A stretch of 64,000 nt of DNA, taken from SCTD01 sp963781675 (GTDB lineage Bacteria > Actinomycetota > Actinomycetes > Mycobacteriales > SCTD01). Location of the stretch: the NCBI GenBank assembly GCA_963781675.1, contig CAWAGF010000005.1, positions 186,001 to 250,000 of the forward strand, given 5' to 3'. Position 1 is the stretch's first letter. Each line of letters opens with the position of its first letter. Shown in pieces: positions 35,281 through 44,082 of the stretch. The translations under genes and the position numbers were made by a program. The notes beneath the pieces are model-generated. The model did not search any database and was not told the DNA's origin. It saw nothing but the letters and a program-made list of their open reading frames with translations.

Positions 35281-36123
35281 GTGACCTTCTCGATCGTGGC
35301 GCGCAGCGCCGACGGGACGCAGTGGGGCGTCGCGGTCGCCAGCAAGTTCCTCGCCGCGGGGGCGGTCGTCCCGGCCGCGCGCGCAGGCGTCGGGGCGCTC
35401 GCGACGCAGTCGTTCGTCAACCTGCACTACCTGCCCGACGGACTGGCACTGCTCGCCGACGGCGTCGACGCGCAGGAGGTGGTCGACCGCCTCACCGCTG
35501 CCGACGAGCTGCGCGAGCAGAGGCAGCTGGGGGTCGTCGACGCCGACGGCGGCAGCGCGGCCTTCACCGGTGCGGAGTGCATCTCCTGGGCCGGCAGCCG
35601 CGCCGGCGACGGGTGGACCGCGCAGGGCAACTGCCTTGCCGGCGAGCAGGTCGTGCAGGCGATGGAGGAGGCGTTCCTCGCCAGCGGCGAGGACGAGCAG
35701 CTGTCGCACCGGCTGCTCGCCGCGCTGCGGGCCGGCGACGAGGCCGGCGGCGACCGGCGCGGCCGGCAGAGCGCCGCGCTGCTCGTCGTCACCGAGGGCG
35801 GCGGGTACGGCGGCGGCAGCGACGTCCTGGTCGACCTGCGCGCCGACGACCACGAGACCCCGGTCGACGAGCTGGTCCGGCTGCTGAGCCTGCACGAGCT
35901 CTACTTCGGCAAGCCCGACCCGGAGGACCTGCACCCGCTGGAGGGCGACCTCGCCGACGAGGTCGACGGGCTGCTGCGCGGGCTCGGCTACGACGACGCC
36001 AGCCTGCCGCTGGACGAGCGGCTGTTCGACTGGATGGGCTGGAGCAACTACGAGGAGCGGCACGTGCCCGGGCACCTCGACGTCGTGGTGCTGGTCAAGC
36101 TGCGTGAGGCGGCTGCCCCGTGA
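35281..36123 (+). CDS. DUF1028 family protein (Ntn-hydrolase-like)
   Basis: A 280-residue protein that begins TFSIVARSADGTQWGVAVASKFLAAGAVVPAA, the typical DUF1028 N-terminus with a Ntn-hydrolase-like fold. Further motifs are ATQSFVNLHYLPDGLALLADGV, GWTAQGNCLAGEQVVQAMEEAF, LLAALRAGDEAGGDRRGRQSAALLVV and DLRADDHETPVDELVRLL. The C-terminal extension contains a small Asp-rich segment. No function is known. I chose GTG 35281 because upstream in-frame starts add a non-conserved Arg-rich stretch. Its stop overlaps the glycerol kinase start (GTGA). Confidence 0.85.
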   Translation: MTFSIVARSADGTQWGVAVASKFLAAGAVVPAARAGVGALATQSFVNLHYLPDGLALLADGVDAQEVVDRLTAADELREQRQLGVVDADGGSAAFTGAECISWAGSRAGDGWTAQGNCLAGEQVVQAMEEAFLASGEDEQLSHRLLAALRAGDEAGGDRRGRQSAALLVVTEGGGYGGGSDVLVDLRADDHETPVDELVRLLSLHELYFGKPDPEDLHPLEGDLADEVDGLLRGLGYDDASLPLDERLFDWMGWSNYEERHVPGHLDVVVLVKLREAAAP

Positions 36124-37596
36124 GCGTCCTGGCCCTGGACGTCGGCACCACCGGCGTCACCGCGCTGGTGGTCTCCGACGACGGTGCCGTGCAGCGCCGC
36201 GGCTACCAGGAGTTCCCCCAGCACTTCCCGAAGCCGGGCTGGGTGGAGCACGAGCCGGAGGAGATCTGGCAGGCGGTGCTCGCCGCCGCGAAGGCCGCCC
36301 AGGCGGCGGCCGGCGACGTCACCTGCGTCGGCGTGACCGACCAGCGCGAGACCGCCGTCCTGTGGGACAAGCAGTCGCTGGCCGCTCCGCGCCGGGCGAT
36401 CGTCTGGCAGGACCGCCGCACCACCGCGCTCTGCGAGGCGCGCAAGGACGCCGGGCAGGAGCCGCGCGTCGCCGAGCTGACCGGGTTGCGGCTGGACCCG
36501 TACTTCACGGCCACCAAGCTCGACTGGCTCGCGCAGCACGACGCGCGCGCCTGGGCCGGCGTGCTCGACGGGAAGACCGCCGTGGGCACCGTCGACGCCT
36601 ACGTCGTCGCCCGTCTCACCGGCGGCAGGCGCTTCGTCACCGACGCCAGCAACGCCAGCCGCACCCTGCTCTACGACCTGCGCAAGGGCGGCTGGAGCGA
36701 GGAGCTGTGCGAGCTGTTCGGCGTGCCGATGAGCGCGCTGCCCGAGGTCGTCCCGTCGTACGGCGAGGTCGGGCGCACCGACCCCGCGGCGTTCCTCGGT
36801 CTCGACGTCCCGGTCGCCGGGATCGCTGGCGACCAGCAGGCCGCGCTGTTCGGGCAGGGGTGCTACGACACGGGTCGCAGCAAGTGCACCTACGGCACCG
36901 GCTCCTTCGTGCTCGTGAACACCGGCGACACCCCAGTGCTGTCGGACCGGCTGCTCACGACGGTCGCGTGGATGAGGCCGGACGGCGAGCTGGTCTACGC
37001 GCTGGAGGGCGCGGTCTTCGTGACCGGCGCCGCGGTGCAGTGGCTGCGCGACGGCCTGCAGGTCATCGGCAGCGCCGCCGAGGTCGAGTCGCTGGCCCGC
37101 ACGGTCCCGGACAGCGACGGCGTCGTCTTCGTGCCGGCCCTCACCGGCCTCGGTGCGCCGCACTGGGACCCGGACGCGCGCGGCACCGTCCTCGGCATCA
37201 CCCGCGGCACCACGCGGGCCCACCTGGCGCGCGCGACCCTCGACGCCATCGCCTTCGAGGTGCGCGACGTCGTCGACGCGATGACCGACGAGGCGGGGCT
37301 GTCGGTGCCGAGCCTGCAGGTCGACGGCGGCGCGTCCGCGAACGACCTGCTCTGCCAGCTGCAGGCCGACCAGCTCGGCGTGCCGGTGCAGCGGCCGAAG
37401 GTGCTGGAGACGACGGCGCTCGGCGCGGCGTTCCTCGCCGGGCTCGGCACCGGGGTGTGGTCCTCGCCGGAGGAGCTCGCCGACACCTGGCAGCTGGACC
37501 AGCGCTTCGAGCCGGTCGACGGGCGTGCGCGAGGACGGCACCCACGCGCGGTGGAGCCGCGCGGTGGAGCGTGCCAAGGGCTGGGGCGGCGACTAG
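36120..37596 (+). CDS. glpK: Glycerol kinase, frame change near the 3' end
   Basis: This enzyme phosphorylates glycerol with ATP for entry into lipid synthesis and glycolysis. FGGY motifs are clear: LALDVGTTGVTALVV, GVTDQRETAVLWDK, AIVWQDRRTT, GLRLDPYFTATKLDWL, AGIAGDQQAALFGQGC, KCTYGTGSF, GAAVQWLRDGL, FVPALTGLGAPHWDPDARG and VDGGASANDLLCQLQAD. The frame changes near 37522; the true end is VREDGTHARWSRAVERAKGW and stops at TAG 37594-37596, whereas the undisturbed frame would run on for many unrelated residues. The stop overlaps the convergent regulator gene by four bases. Confidence 0.93.
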
Positions 37597-38228
37597 TCCG
37601 CGATGCCCTTCTCGACGGCGTAGCGGACCAGCTGCACCCGGTTGTGCAGCTGCAGCTTCTGCAGGGTGTTCTGGACGTGGTTCTCGACCGTCCGGTGCGA
37701 CAGCCCGAAGCGCTCGGCGACCTGCTTGGCGGTCAGCCCCTTGGCGACCATCCGCAGGACCTCCGTCTCGCGCGGGGTCAGCCGCGGCGCGCCCTCGTCC
37801 TCGGCGGTGCGGCGGTACTCCCCCAGCACGAGGCCGGCCAGCCCCGGCGTGAAGACGGCGTCACCCGCGGCGGTCCGCCGTACGGCGTCCACCAGCTCGG
37901 GTGCACTGGCCGACTTGACGAGGTAGCCGGTGGCACCGGCCTTGACGGCCTCGAGCACGTCGGCCTGCTCGCCGGACGCCGACAGCACCAGCACCTTCGT
38001 CAGCTCCGCGACGGCGCGGGTGACCTCGACGCCGCCGAGCCCGGGCATCTGCAGGTCGCACACCAGCACGTCCGGCGAGGTGGCCTTGACGACCCGCACC
38101 GCCTTCTCGCCGTCACCGGCCACGCCGACGACGACCAGGCCCGCGGCGGCGAGGTCGCGCTCGACGGCGTCGCGCCAGATCGGGTGGTCGTCGGCGACCA
38201 CGACCCTCACGGGCTCATCGGGGGACAC
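37593..38228 (-). CDS. macR: NarL/LuxR-family response regulator, MacR-like
   Basis: A 211-residue DNA-binding regulator paired with the adjacent histidine kinase. The receiver (about 8-120) begins VRVVVADDHPIWRDAVERDL, with the phosphorylation site Asp58 in DVLVCDLQMPGLGG. The LuxR helix-turn-helix is at about 143-205: LTPRETEVLRMVAKGLTAKQVAERFGLSHRTVENHVQNTL. GTG 38228 is chosen as start because it overlaps the kinase gene and gives the usual short N-terminus; GTG 38210 is an alternative. The MacRS assignment rests on the partner's N-terminal helices and the conserved position between phosphofructokinase/glucokinase-type neighbours. Confidence 0.83.
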   Translation of the reverse strand: MSPDEPVRVVVADDHPIWRDAVERDLAAAGLVVVGVAGDGEKAVRVVKATSPDVLVCDLQMPGLGGVEVTRAVAELTKVLVLSASGEQADVLEAVKAGATGYLVKSASAPELVDAVRRTAAGDAVFTPGLAGLVLGEYRRTAEDEGAPRLTPRETEVLRMVAKGLTAKQVAERFGLSHRTVENHVQNTLQKLQLHNRVQLVRYAVEKGIAD

Positions 38229-39290
38229 GCAGCTCCACCTCCGTCCCCTGTCCGGGCGTGCTCTCGACGTCGACCGTGCCACCCAGGTCCTCGAGCCGCC
38301 CGCGGATGGACTGCGCCACGCCGAGCCGGCCGGAGCGGGCCGCCTCCTCGAGCCGCCCGGCGGGGATGCCGGGGCCGTCGTCGCGGACGCTGACGGTCAC
38401 GGCGTCGGGCTCGTCCTCGACGAGCAGCCAGGCGCTGCCGCCGCCGTGCCGGCGCGCGTTGTCGACGGCAGCGGCCACCGCCGCAGCCAGCTCGACGGCC
38501 ACCCCGGCCGGGAGCAGGACCGGCGTCGCGGGCGTGGCGACCTGCAGGTCGGCGCCGCTCGGGAGCAGCGGCCGCAGGTCGGCCTCCCCCGCCGGCACCG
38601 CCACGGCCGGCCCGGCCACCAGCCGCCGCAGCGCGCTCTCCTGCTCGGCGGCCAGGGCGGCCAGCGCCGGGTCGGTGGCCCGACGGGAGACCAGCGCAAG
38701 GGCCTGCAGCACCCCGTCGTGCACCGAGCGCGACAGCCGCTCCCGCTCGGCCGTGGCCGCCTGCAGCTGGACGGCCTCGGCGTACGCCGTCTCCGCGCGG
38801 CGAGCCAGCTCCACGACGTAGCCGACGACGGTGCCGACGAGGAGCAGCAGCACCAGGCTGTTCACCGTCGCCTGCGAGGTGCCGCCGCGCTCGACCACCG
38901 CGGCGCCGCCGACCACGACGGCGGCGACCGCCCCGCCGCGCCACCCGCGGTGCACCGCCCAGGCGATGACCGGCGCGGCCGCCCAGCTCACCGTCAGCGT
39001 CGGGTCGCCGTCGCGGATGCGGTCGCTCGTCAGCACCAGCACCGAGGACAGCAGCGCGGCCGACGGTCAGCACGAGGTCGGCGACCAGCAGCGGCCACCC
39101 GCGGCGGCGCAGGTCGCTGTAGAGGTAGGCCGCGATGCCCGTCCAGACCGCCATGCCGGCGAGGACCGCCCAGCCGAGTGCGGGCCGGGCGTACGTGTCC
39201 GTGTAGACGGCCATCGAGCACCGCGGCGTACAGCAGCGCGGCCAGGCGGTAGACCGCGATCGCCCGCCACAGGGCGGTGTCCAGCCGCAC
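38215..39290 (-). CDS. macS: Sensor histidine kinase, MacS-like (DUF5931), two frame changes
   Basis: This is a membrane sensor kinase. The N-terminus LWRAIAVYRLAALLYAAVL and following hydrophobic segments form about six membrane helices. The cytoplasmic part has the HisKA_3 phospho-acceptor box RERLSRSVHDGVLQALALVSRR and a HATPase domain with AVDNARRHGGGSAWLLV, VRDDGPGIPAG and STPGQGTEVELRVP. The protein is spread over three frames, with breaks near 39212 and 39062; joined together it has a normal length of about 358 residues. It overlaps the response-regulator start by 14 bases. Confidence 0.8.
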
Positions 39291-39302
39291 CGGACGGCCG
39301 GG

Positions 39303-40046
39303 CTAGCTGGCGCGGCGGGCGGGGACGGGCGCGTCGCTCACGAGCGCCTCGCGGGCGGCCTTGCGCGCGTCCTCGATCTCGGCCTTGGCGTTCGTCGCGT
39401 AGGTGTCGACGTACTCCTGGCCGGACAGCACCATCAGCTCGTACATGATCTCGTCGGTGATGGACCGCAGCACGAAGCGGTCGCCCTCCATGCCGGCGTA
39501 GCGGCTGAAGTCGAGCGGCCTGCCGATCCGCACCTCGACCCGGCGGCCGAGCTTGGGCATCCCGCCGCCGCCGGGCTGGATGTCGGACATGCCGATGAGG
39601 CCGACCGGGATGACGGGCACGCCGGCCTCGAGGGCCATCCGGGCGACGCCGGTCTTGCCGCGGTAGAGCCGGCCGTCCGGGGAGCGGGTGCCCTCGGGGT
39701 AGAGGCCGAGCAGCTCGCCGTCCTTCAGCACCTTCAGGCCGGTGCGCAGCGCGGCCTCGCTGGCCTTGCCGCCCGAGCGGTCGATCGGGATCATCCCGAC
39801 GCCGCCGAAGAACTGCCGCTGCAGGAAGCCCTTGGGCCCGCGACCGGTGAAGTAGTCGCTCTTGGCCAGGAAGGTCACCTTGCGCGGGACGACCAGCGGG
39901 ATCATGAAGTTGTCGAGGAAGGTCGTGTGGTTGCCCGCGAGGATCGCGGCGCCGTCCTCGGGCAGGTTCTCCGCGCCGGTGACGTACGGGCGGAACAGCA
40001 TCCGGAGGATGGGCGCGAGCACGGCCTTGACGAGCCAGTAGCCCAC
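39303..40046 (-). CDS. plsC: 1-acyl-sn-glycerol-3-phosphate acyltransferase
   Basis: This enzyme transfers an acyl chain to lysophosphatidic acid in phospholipid synthesis at the membrane. The 247-residue protein has the H-x4-D box AGNHTTFLDN at about residues 43-52 and the LYPEGTRSPDGRLYRGKTGVA motif. GTG 40046 is preceded by a strong AGGAGG. The gene is the counterpart of mycobacterial Rv2182c. It is divergent from the esterase gene (151-base gap). Confidence 0.93.
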   Translation of the reverse strand: MGYWLVKAVLAPILRMLFRPYVTGAENLPEDGAAILAGNHTTFLDNFMIPLVVPRKVTFLAKSDYFTGRGPKGFLQRQFFGGVGMIPIDRSGGKASEAALRTGLKVLKDGELLGLYPEGTRSPDGRLYRGKTGVARMALEAGVPVIPVGLIGMSDIQPGGGGMPKLGRRVEVRIGRPLDFSRYAGMEGDRFVLRSITDEIMYELMVLSGQEYVDTYATNAKAEIEDARKAAREALVSDAPVPARRAS

Positions 40047-40197
40047 GTCGTCCTCCTGTCCCTGTCGCTGCGTGACCCGCACCCTACGGGGGTTCCCGGA
40101 GCGCCTGCAACGGTCGTTCGCCGTCGGTGCCGGGACTCCTGCCCGGCTGCCGTGCGACGATGCCCACTCCCCTCCGCACGAGTCCCAGGGAGCCGCT

Positions 40198-40977
40198 GTG
40201 CCCACCCCACCGCACACCGGCGGCGTGCTGCCCGGCGCCGAGCCGGTCGACCTGCCCGGCGGTCCGGTCGGCGTGCTGCTCTCGCACGGCTTCACCGGCA
40301 CGACGCAGAGCATGCGGCCGTGGGCCGAGCACCTGGCGGCGGCCGGGCTGACCGTCAGCGCCCCGCGGCTGCCCGGTCACGGCACCCGCTGGCAGGACAT
40401 GAACGCCACGCGCTTCTCCGACTGGTACGGCGAGGTCGAGCGCACCTTCGACGACCTGCGGGCCCGCTGCGACAGCGTGTTCGTGATGGGCCTGTCGATG
40501 GGCGGCACCCTCGTGCTGCGCCTCGCCGAGCTGCGCGCGGCCGAGGTCGCGGGCGTCGTGGTCGTCAACGCCTCGCTCGGGACCGACCGCAAGGACGCCA
40601 AGCTGGCGCCGCTGCTGTCCAAGGTGATCCCGTCCTTCCCCGGCATCGGCAGCGACATCAAGAAGGCGGGGGTGGAGGAGCTGGCCTACGACCGGATCCC
40701 GCTCAAGGCCGTCGCGTCCCTGCAGCAGGCCTGGCCGGTCGTCGGCGCCGACCTGCACCGGATCACCGCGCCCGTCCTCGTCTACCGCAGCCGGGTCGAC
40801 CACATCGTGCCGCCGGTCAGCGGCGAGACGCTGCTGAGGGGGCTCGCGGGCGGCACCGTCGAGGAGCGGGTGCTCGAGGACAGCTACCACGTCGCGACGC
40901 TCGACAACGACGCGCCGACGATCTTCGAGGGCAGCCTGGAGTTCGTCCGCGCGCACGCCCCCGCTGCTGCGGGCTGA
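40198..40977 (+). CDS. Alpha/beta hydrolase, carboxylesterase (Est30-like)
   Basis: A 259-residue serine hydrolase related to monoacylglycerol-lipase-like carboxylesterases. Nucleophile elbow GLSMGG is at about residues 100-105; the oxyanion region is VLLSHGFTGTTQSMRPWAE; the acid and histidine are probably in SRVDHIVPP and DSYHVATLDND. It starts at GTG 40198 after AGGGAGCC. Its position beside plsC suggests work on acylglycerols or lipid esters, which is inference. One base separates its stop from the next gene. Confidence 0.88.
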   Translation: MPTPPHTGGVLPGAEPVDLPGGPVGVLLSHGFTGTTQSMRPWAEHLAAAGLTVSAPRLPGHGTRWQDMNATRFSDWYGEVERTFDDLRARCDSVFVMGLSMGGTLVLRLAELRAAEVAGVVVVNASLGTDRKDAKLAPLLSKVIPSFPGIGSDIKKAGVEELAYDRIPLKAVASLQQAWPVVGADLHRITAPVLVYRSRVDHIVPPVSGETLLRGLAGGTVEERVLEDSYHVATLDNDAPTIFEGSLEFVRAHAPAAAG

Positions 40978-40978
40978 C

Positions 40979-41869
40979 GTGGAGGGGCGTCGCGACAACG
41001 GCCTGCCGTCGGCCGACTGGGGCGCGCTGGTCGACGTCGACCCACGGCTGTCCGAGGCGCTGCTGACACGGCTCGCCGAGGCCGGCGTCGCGGCCTACGT
41101 CGAGCCCGCGCTCGGCTCCAACACCTTCACCCGTGCCGCGACGCACCCGGAGCGGCCGCTGGACCGGCTGTGGGTCGACCCGGAGCGGGCCGACACCGCC
41201 CGCGACGTCGTCGGCGCGGAGGTGGCCGACCTCACGACGCTGCTCGCCGAGCAGGAGCCCGGCGCGACCGCCCACGGCCTGGTGCACCCCGTCCCGCGCA
41301 CCGCCGCCCGCCGGGTGCTGCCGCCGCCGGCGCTGCCGGGCCGGCCCGCCGCCGCACCGTCGACCGACCGGCCGGCGACCGACCCGGACGAGGAGTTCCG
41401 GCGCATCGTCGAGGGCTTCGGCCGCGACAGCGACGCGCCCGTCCCGCCGTGGCCGGTGGTCGAGGACGTCGAGCCTCCCGGCCGCCGCCTGCTGCCGGGC
41501 CGCTCCTCAGGAGCCCCCGCCGGCGAGGAGGACGTGCCGCGCCGGCGGCGCCGCACGGACGTGCCGGAGGAGGAGGCGCTGCCCGGCTACCTGGAGCCGG
41601 AGGCGCTCGAGGACGACGGCCACTACGTCCCGCCGCCCCCGCCGCCGGTCCCCCGCCTGGCTCCGAAGAAGGTCCTCGCGGTGCTCTCCGTGATCGGCGG
41701 GCTCGGGCTGCTGTTCGTGCCGTCGCTGGTGGACGCGTTCCAGCTGTCGCCCAGCGGGGTCTTCCTCATCGGCATCGCCCTGGTGCTCGGCGGGTCGGCG
41801 GCGCTGATCTACCTGATGCGCGATGCTCCCCCGACCGACAGCGGACCCGACGACGGAGCCGTGGTGTGA
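40979..41869 (+). CDS. Uncharacterised membrane-anchored protein
   Basis: I do not recognise a characterised function. The 296-residue protein has an N-terminal globular part of about 90 residues (ALVDVDPRLSEALLTRLAEAGVAAYVEP, then LDRLWVDPERADTARDVVGAE, resembling a signal-transduction or ubiquitin-adaptor-like substrate-recognition domain of low certainty). A long Pro/Arg/Glu-rich disordered stretch follows (about 95-225). Two C-terminal membrane helices come last (KKVLAVLSVIGGLGLLFVPS and GVFLIGIALVLGGSAALIYL). It lies one base after the esterase stop and before the TIGR00300 gene, all in one direction. Confidence 0.7.
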   Translation: MEGRRDNGLPSADWGALVDVDPRLSEALLTRLAEAGVAAYVEPALGSNTFTRAATHPERPLDRLWVDPERADTARDVVGAEVADLTTLLAEQEPGATAHGLVHPVPRTAARRVLPPPALPGRPAAAPSTDRPATDPDEEFRRIVEGFGRDSDAPVPPWPVVEDVEPPGRRLLPGRSSGAPAGEEDVPRRRRRTDVPEEEALPGYLEPEALEDDGHYVPPPPPPVPRLAPKKVLAVLSVIGGLGLLFVPSLVDAFQLSPSGVFLIGIALVLGGSAALIYLMRDAPPTDSGPDDGAVV

Positions 41870-41885
41870 CGACCGGAGGAGTGCG

Positions 41886-43121
41886 TTGAGCGCGAGCGAG
41901 GTCCTCGAGACCCGGGGCCACCTGATGGACAGCGGCGTGCTGGCGCGGGTGCTCGACGACGTGCTGGCCTACGGCGGCGACTACCGGATCGACCGGCTCG
42001 ACGTCGGCAAGGCGCACGAGGACGAGTCGTACGCCCGGATCGTCGTCTCGGCCGGCGACGACGAGGCGCTGGCCCGCCTGCTCATGCGCCTGCAGGCGCA
42101 CGGCGTCAACCAGGTGGACCCGGGTGAGGCGGTGCTGCGCGAGGTCGAGCAGGACGGCGTCTTCCCGGACGACTTCTACTCGACCACCAACCTCGAGACC
42201 GTCGTGCGCCTCGGCACCACCTGGGTGCCGGTCGAGCAGCCGGAGATGGACTGCGGCCTGCTCGTCGAGGGCGGTCGCGTGCGCACGATCCCGGTCAGCG
42301 ACGTCCAGGTCGGGCAGCGCGTCGTCTGCGGCGCCGGCGGCGTGAAGGTCGTGCTGCCGCTCAAGGAGCACAGCACCACCGACGGCACCTTCGAGTTCAT
42401 GGCGTCGGCGGTGTCCAGCGAGAAGCCGCAGTCGCTGCTGCTGCGCCAGATCGCCCAGCAGATGCGCGAGGTCAAGGCCGACGGGGGCAAGGTGCTGTGG
42501 GTCGGCGGCCCCGCCGTCGTGCACACCGGCGCGGCGCCGGCCATGGTCGCGCTGGTCGAGGCCGGCTACGTCGACGTCCTGTTCGCCGGCAACGCGCTGG
42601 CCACCCACGACATCGAGGCCTCGCTGTTCGGCACGTCGCTCGGCGTCGACCTCGCGCAGGGCAAGGGCGTCGAGCACGGCCACGAGCACCACATCCGCGC
42701 GATCAACCAGATCCGCAAGGCCGGCTCGATCGCTGCCGCCGTCGAGCAGGGCGTCCTCACCAGCGGCGTGATGCACGCGCTCGTCACGCACGGCAAGCGG
42801 TTCGTGCTGGTCGGGTCGGTGCGCGACGACGGCCCGCTGCCGGACGTGCACACCGACGTCATCGTCGGTCAGCGCGCGATGCGCGCCGAGCTGCCCGGCG
42901 TCGGCTTCGCGATCATGGTCGCGACGATGCTGCACAGCATCGCCACGGGCAACATCCTCCCGGCGTCCATCCCGCTGGTGAGCGTGGACATCAACCCGGC
43001 GACGGTCACCAAGCTGGCCGACCGCGGCTCCTCGCAGGCCATCGGCATCGTCACCGACATCGGCCTGTTCCTCGAGGGGCTGGCCCGCGAGCTGGTGCCG
43101 GGCTTCAGCCCGGGGGGCTAG
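41886..43121 (+). CDS. LOR/SDH-domain protein, TIGR00300 family (archaeal-type ornithine cyclodeaminase-like)
   Basis: A 411-residue protein. The N-terminal LOR-type domain starts ASEVLETRGHLMDSGVLARVLDDV and includes DDEALARLLMRLQAHG; the C-terminal part resembles an NAD-binding fold (KVLWVGGPAVVHTGAAPAMVALVEAGYVDVLFAGNALATHDIE). Related archaeal proteins have ornithine cyclodeaminase activity, so conversion of ornithine to proline is a reasonable guess. I use TTG 41886 because GGAGGAG precedes it at the right spacing and no ATG or GTG fits. The 3' end overlaps the convergent nuclease/phosphatase gene by 17 bases. Confidence 0.8.
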   Translation: MSASEVLETRGHLMDSGVLARVLDDVLAYGGDYRIDRLDVGKAHEDESYARIVVSAGDDEALARLLMRLQAHGVNQVDPGEAVLREVEQDGVFPDDFYSTTNLETVVRLGTTWVPVEQPEMDCGLLVEGGRVRTIPVSDVQVGQRVVCGAGGVKVVLPLKEHSTTDGTFEFMASAVSSEKPQSLLLRQIAQQMREVKADGGKVLWVGGPAVVHTGAAPAMVALVEAGYVDVLFAGNALATHDIEASLFGTSLGVDLAQGKGVEHGHEHHIRAINQIRKAGSIAAAVEQGVLTSGVMHALVTHGKRFVLVGSVRDDGPLPDVHTDVIVGQRAMRAELPGVGFAIMVATMLHSIATGNILPASIPLVSVDINPATVTKLADRGSSQAIGIVTDIGLFLEGLARELVPGFSPGG

Positions 43122-43773
43122 GCGGCCACACCAGGTCCACCACCACCGGCAGGTGGTCGGTCACCGGGCCCGGCCGCGGCACCTCGACCCTGGTGACCTG
43201 CAGCCGCGGGTCGACCAGCAGCACGTCGAGGCGCCGGCGCGGAGCGTGCAGCGGGAAGGTCGGCCCGAGGTCCGCCGCCACGTCGACCAGGCCCTGGGAG
43301 AGCGCCTGCCACGCCGGGCCTCCCGGCTCCTCGTTCACGTCCGCCCCGAGCACCAGCGGGTGCCGGTCCGGCAGCGCGCCGCGGACCCGCCGTGCGCTGT
43401 CCAGCCGGGCCTCGGCGTCGAGGTCCAGGTGCGTGCCGGCCACGGCGAGGCGTGCCCCCGCGAGCTCGACCACGCCCAGAACGACCCCGCGCCGGTGCAG
43501 CCGCGGGCGGCGCGGCATCCGGACGGCGTGCGCCTCGACGACCCGCACCCGCGGCGAGACGAGCAGCAGGTTGCCGGCAGCGGCCGCTCCCCCTGCGGCC
43601 TGCACCAGTCCGGCCCGCCGGGCCAGCCGGCGGTTCGCCAGGCGTGAGCCCAGCAGGCGCGGTGCCTCCTGCACCAGCGCCACGTCCGGGGCGAGCTCCG
43701 CGAGGTACGACGCCACCCCCGCGGCGTCGTCGCGGAGCGACCGGACGTTCCAGCTGACGACCCGGAGGGTCAG
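43105..43773 (-). CDS. Endonuclease/exonuclease/phosphatase-family protein, possible CTG start
   Basis: A 222-residue member of the EEP fold. Motifs are RVVSWNVRSLRDD at the very start, APDVALVQEAPRLL with the metal Glu, AGTHLDLDAEARLDSARRV, LVLGADVNEEPGGPAW and the final PGPVTDHLPVVVDL. No ATG, GTG or TTG lies at a suitable place: the first in-frame GTG would remove WNVR. A CTG at 43773 overlaps the TGA of the upstream gene (CTGA), the same geometry as the window's ATGA/GTGA couplings, so I propose it as start. The substrate may be nucleic acid or a phosphoester. Confidence 0.75.
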   Translation of the reverse strand: MTLRVVSWNVRSLRDDAAGVASYLAELAPDVALVQEAPRLLGSRLANRRLARRAGLVQAAGGAAAAGNLLLVSPRVRVVEAHAVRMPRRPRLHRRGVVLGVVELAGARLAVAGTHLDLDAEARLDSARRVRGALPDRHPLVLGADVNEEPGGPAWQALSQGLVDVAADLGPTFPLHAPRRRLDVLLVDPRLQVTRVEVPRPGPVTDHLPVVVDLVWPPSPPG

Positions 43774-44018
43774 CTCCGCTTCGAGGAGCGGCGCGGCGTC
43801 GGGACGCGCGGCTGCTCGAGGAAGGTCTTCACGCCGTCCAGCAGCTCCGCGCGGTCCGCGGTCTGCCCGTCCTTCTCCCAGACGTGCCGCCCGCACGCGG
43901 TGCAGCTGTGCAGCTCCAGCGTCACGCCGCGGGTCGTCACCTCGATGCTCGACATCGGGCGCCGGCAGCAGGCGCGGGTGGTGGTGGTGCTCGTCGCGGG
44001 CGGGGTGGGGGAGGTCAT
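43770..44018 (-). CDS. Small zinc-ribbon-like protein
   Basis: An 82-residue protein of unknown function. It has paired cysteines in TRACCRRPMSS and again in LELHSCTACGRHVW, spaced as in a two-knuckle zinc ribbon, and ends in a basic tail (PTPRRSSKRS). ATG 44018 is the start used. The stop overlaps the presumed CTG start of the downstream EEP gene, so the two are likely co-translated. Confidence 0.72.
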   Translation of the reverse strand: MTSPTPPATSTTTTRACCRRPMSSIEVTTRGVTLELHSCTACGRHVWEKDGQTADRAELLDGVKTFLEQPRVPTPRRSSKRS

Positions 44019-44082
44019 GCGAGGACTGTGCTGCAGCCGGCTGCGCGCCACCATGGCCCGATCGGGCCATTTCGGACACCCG

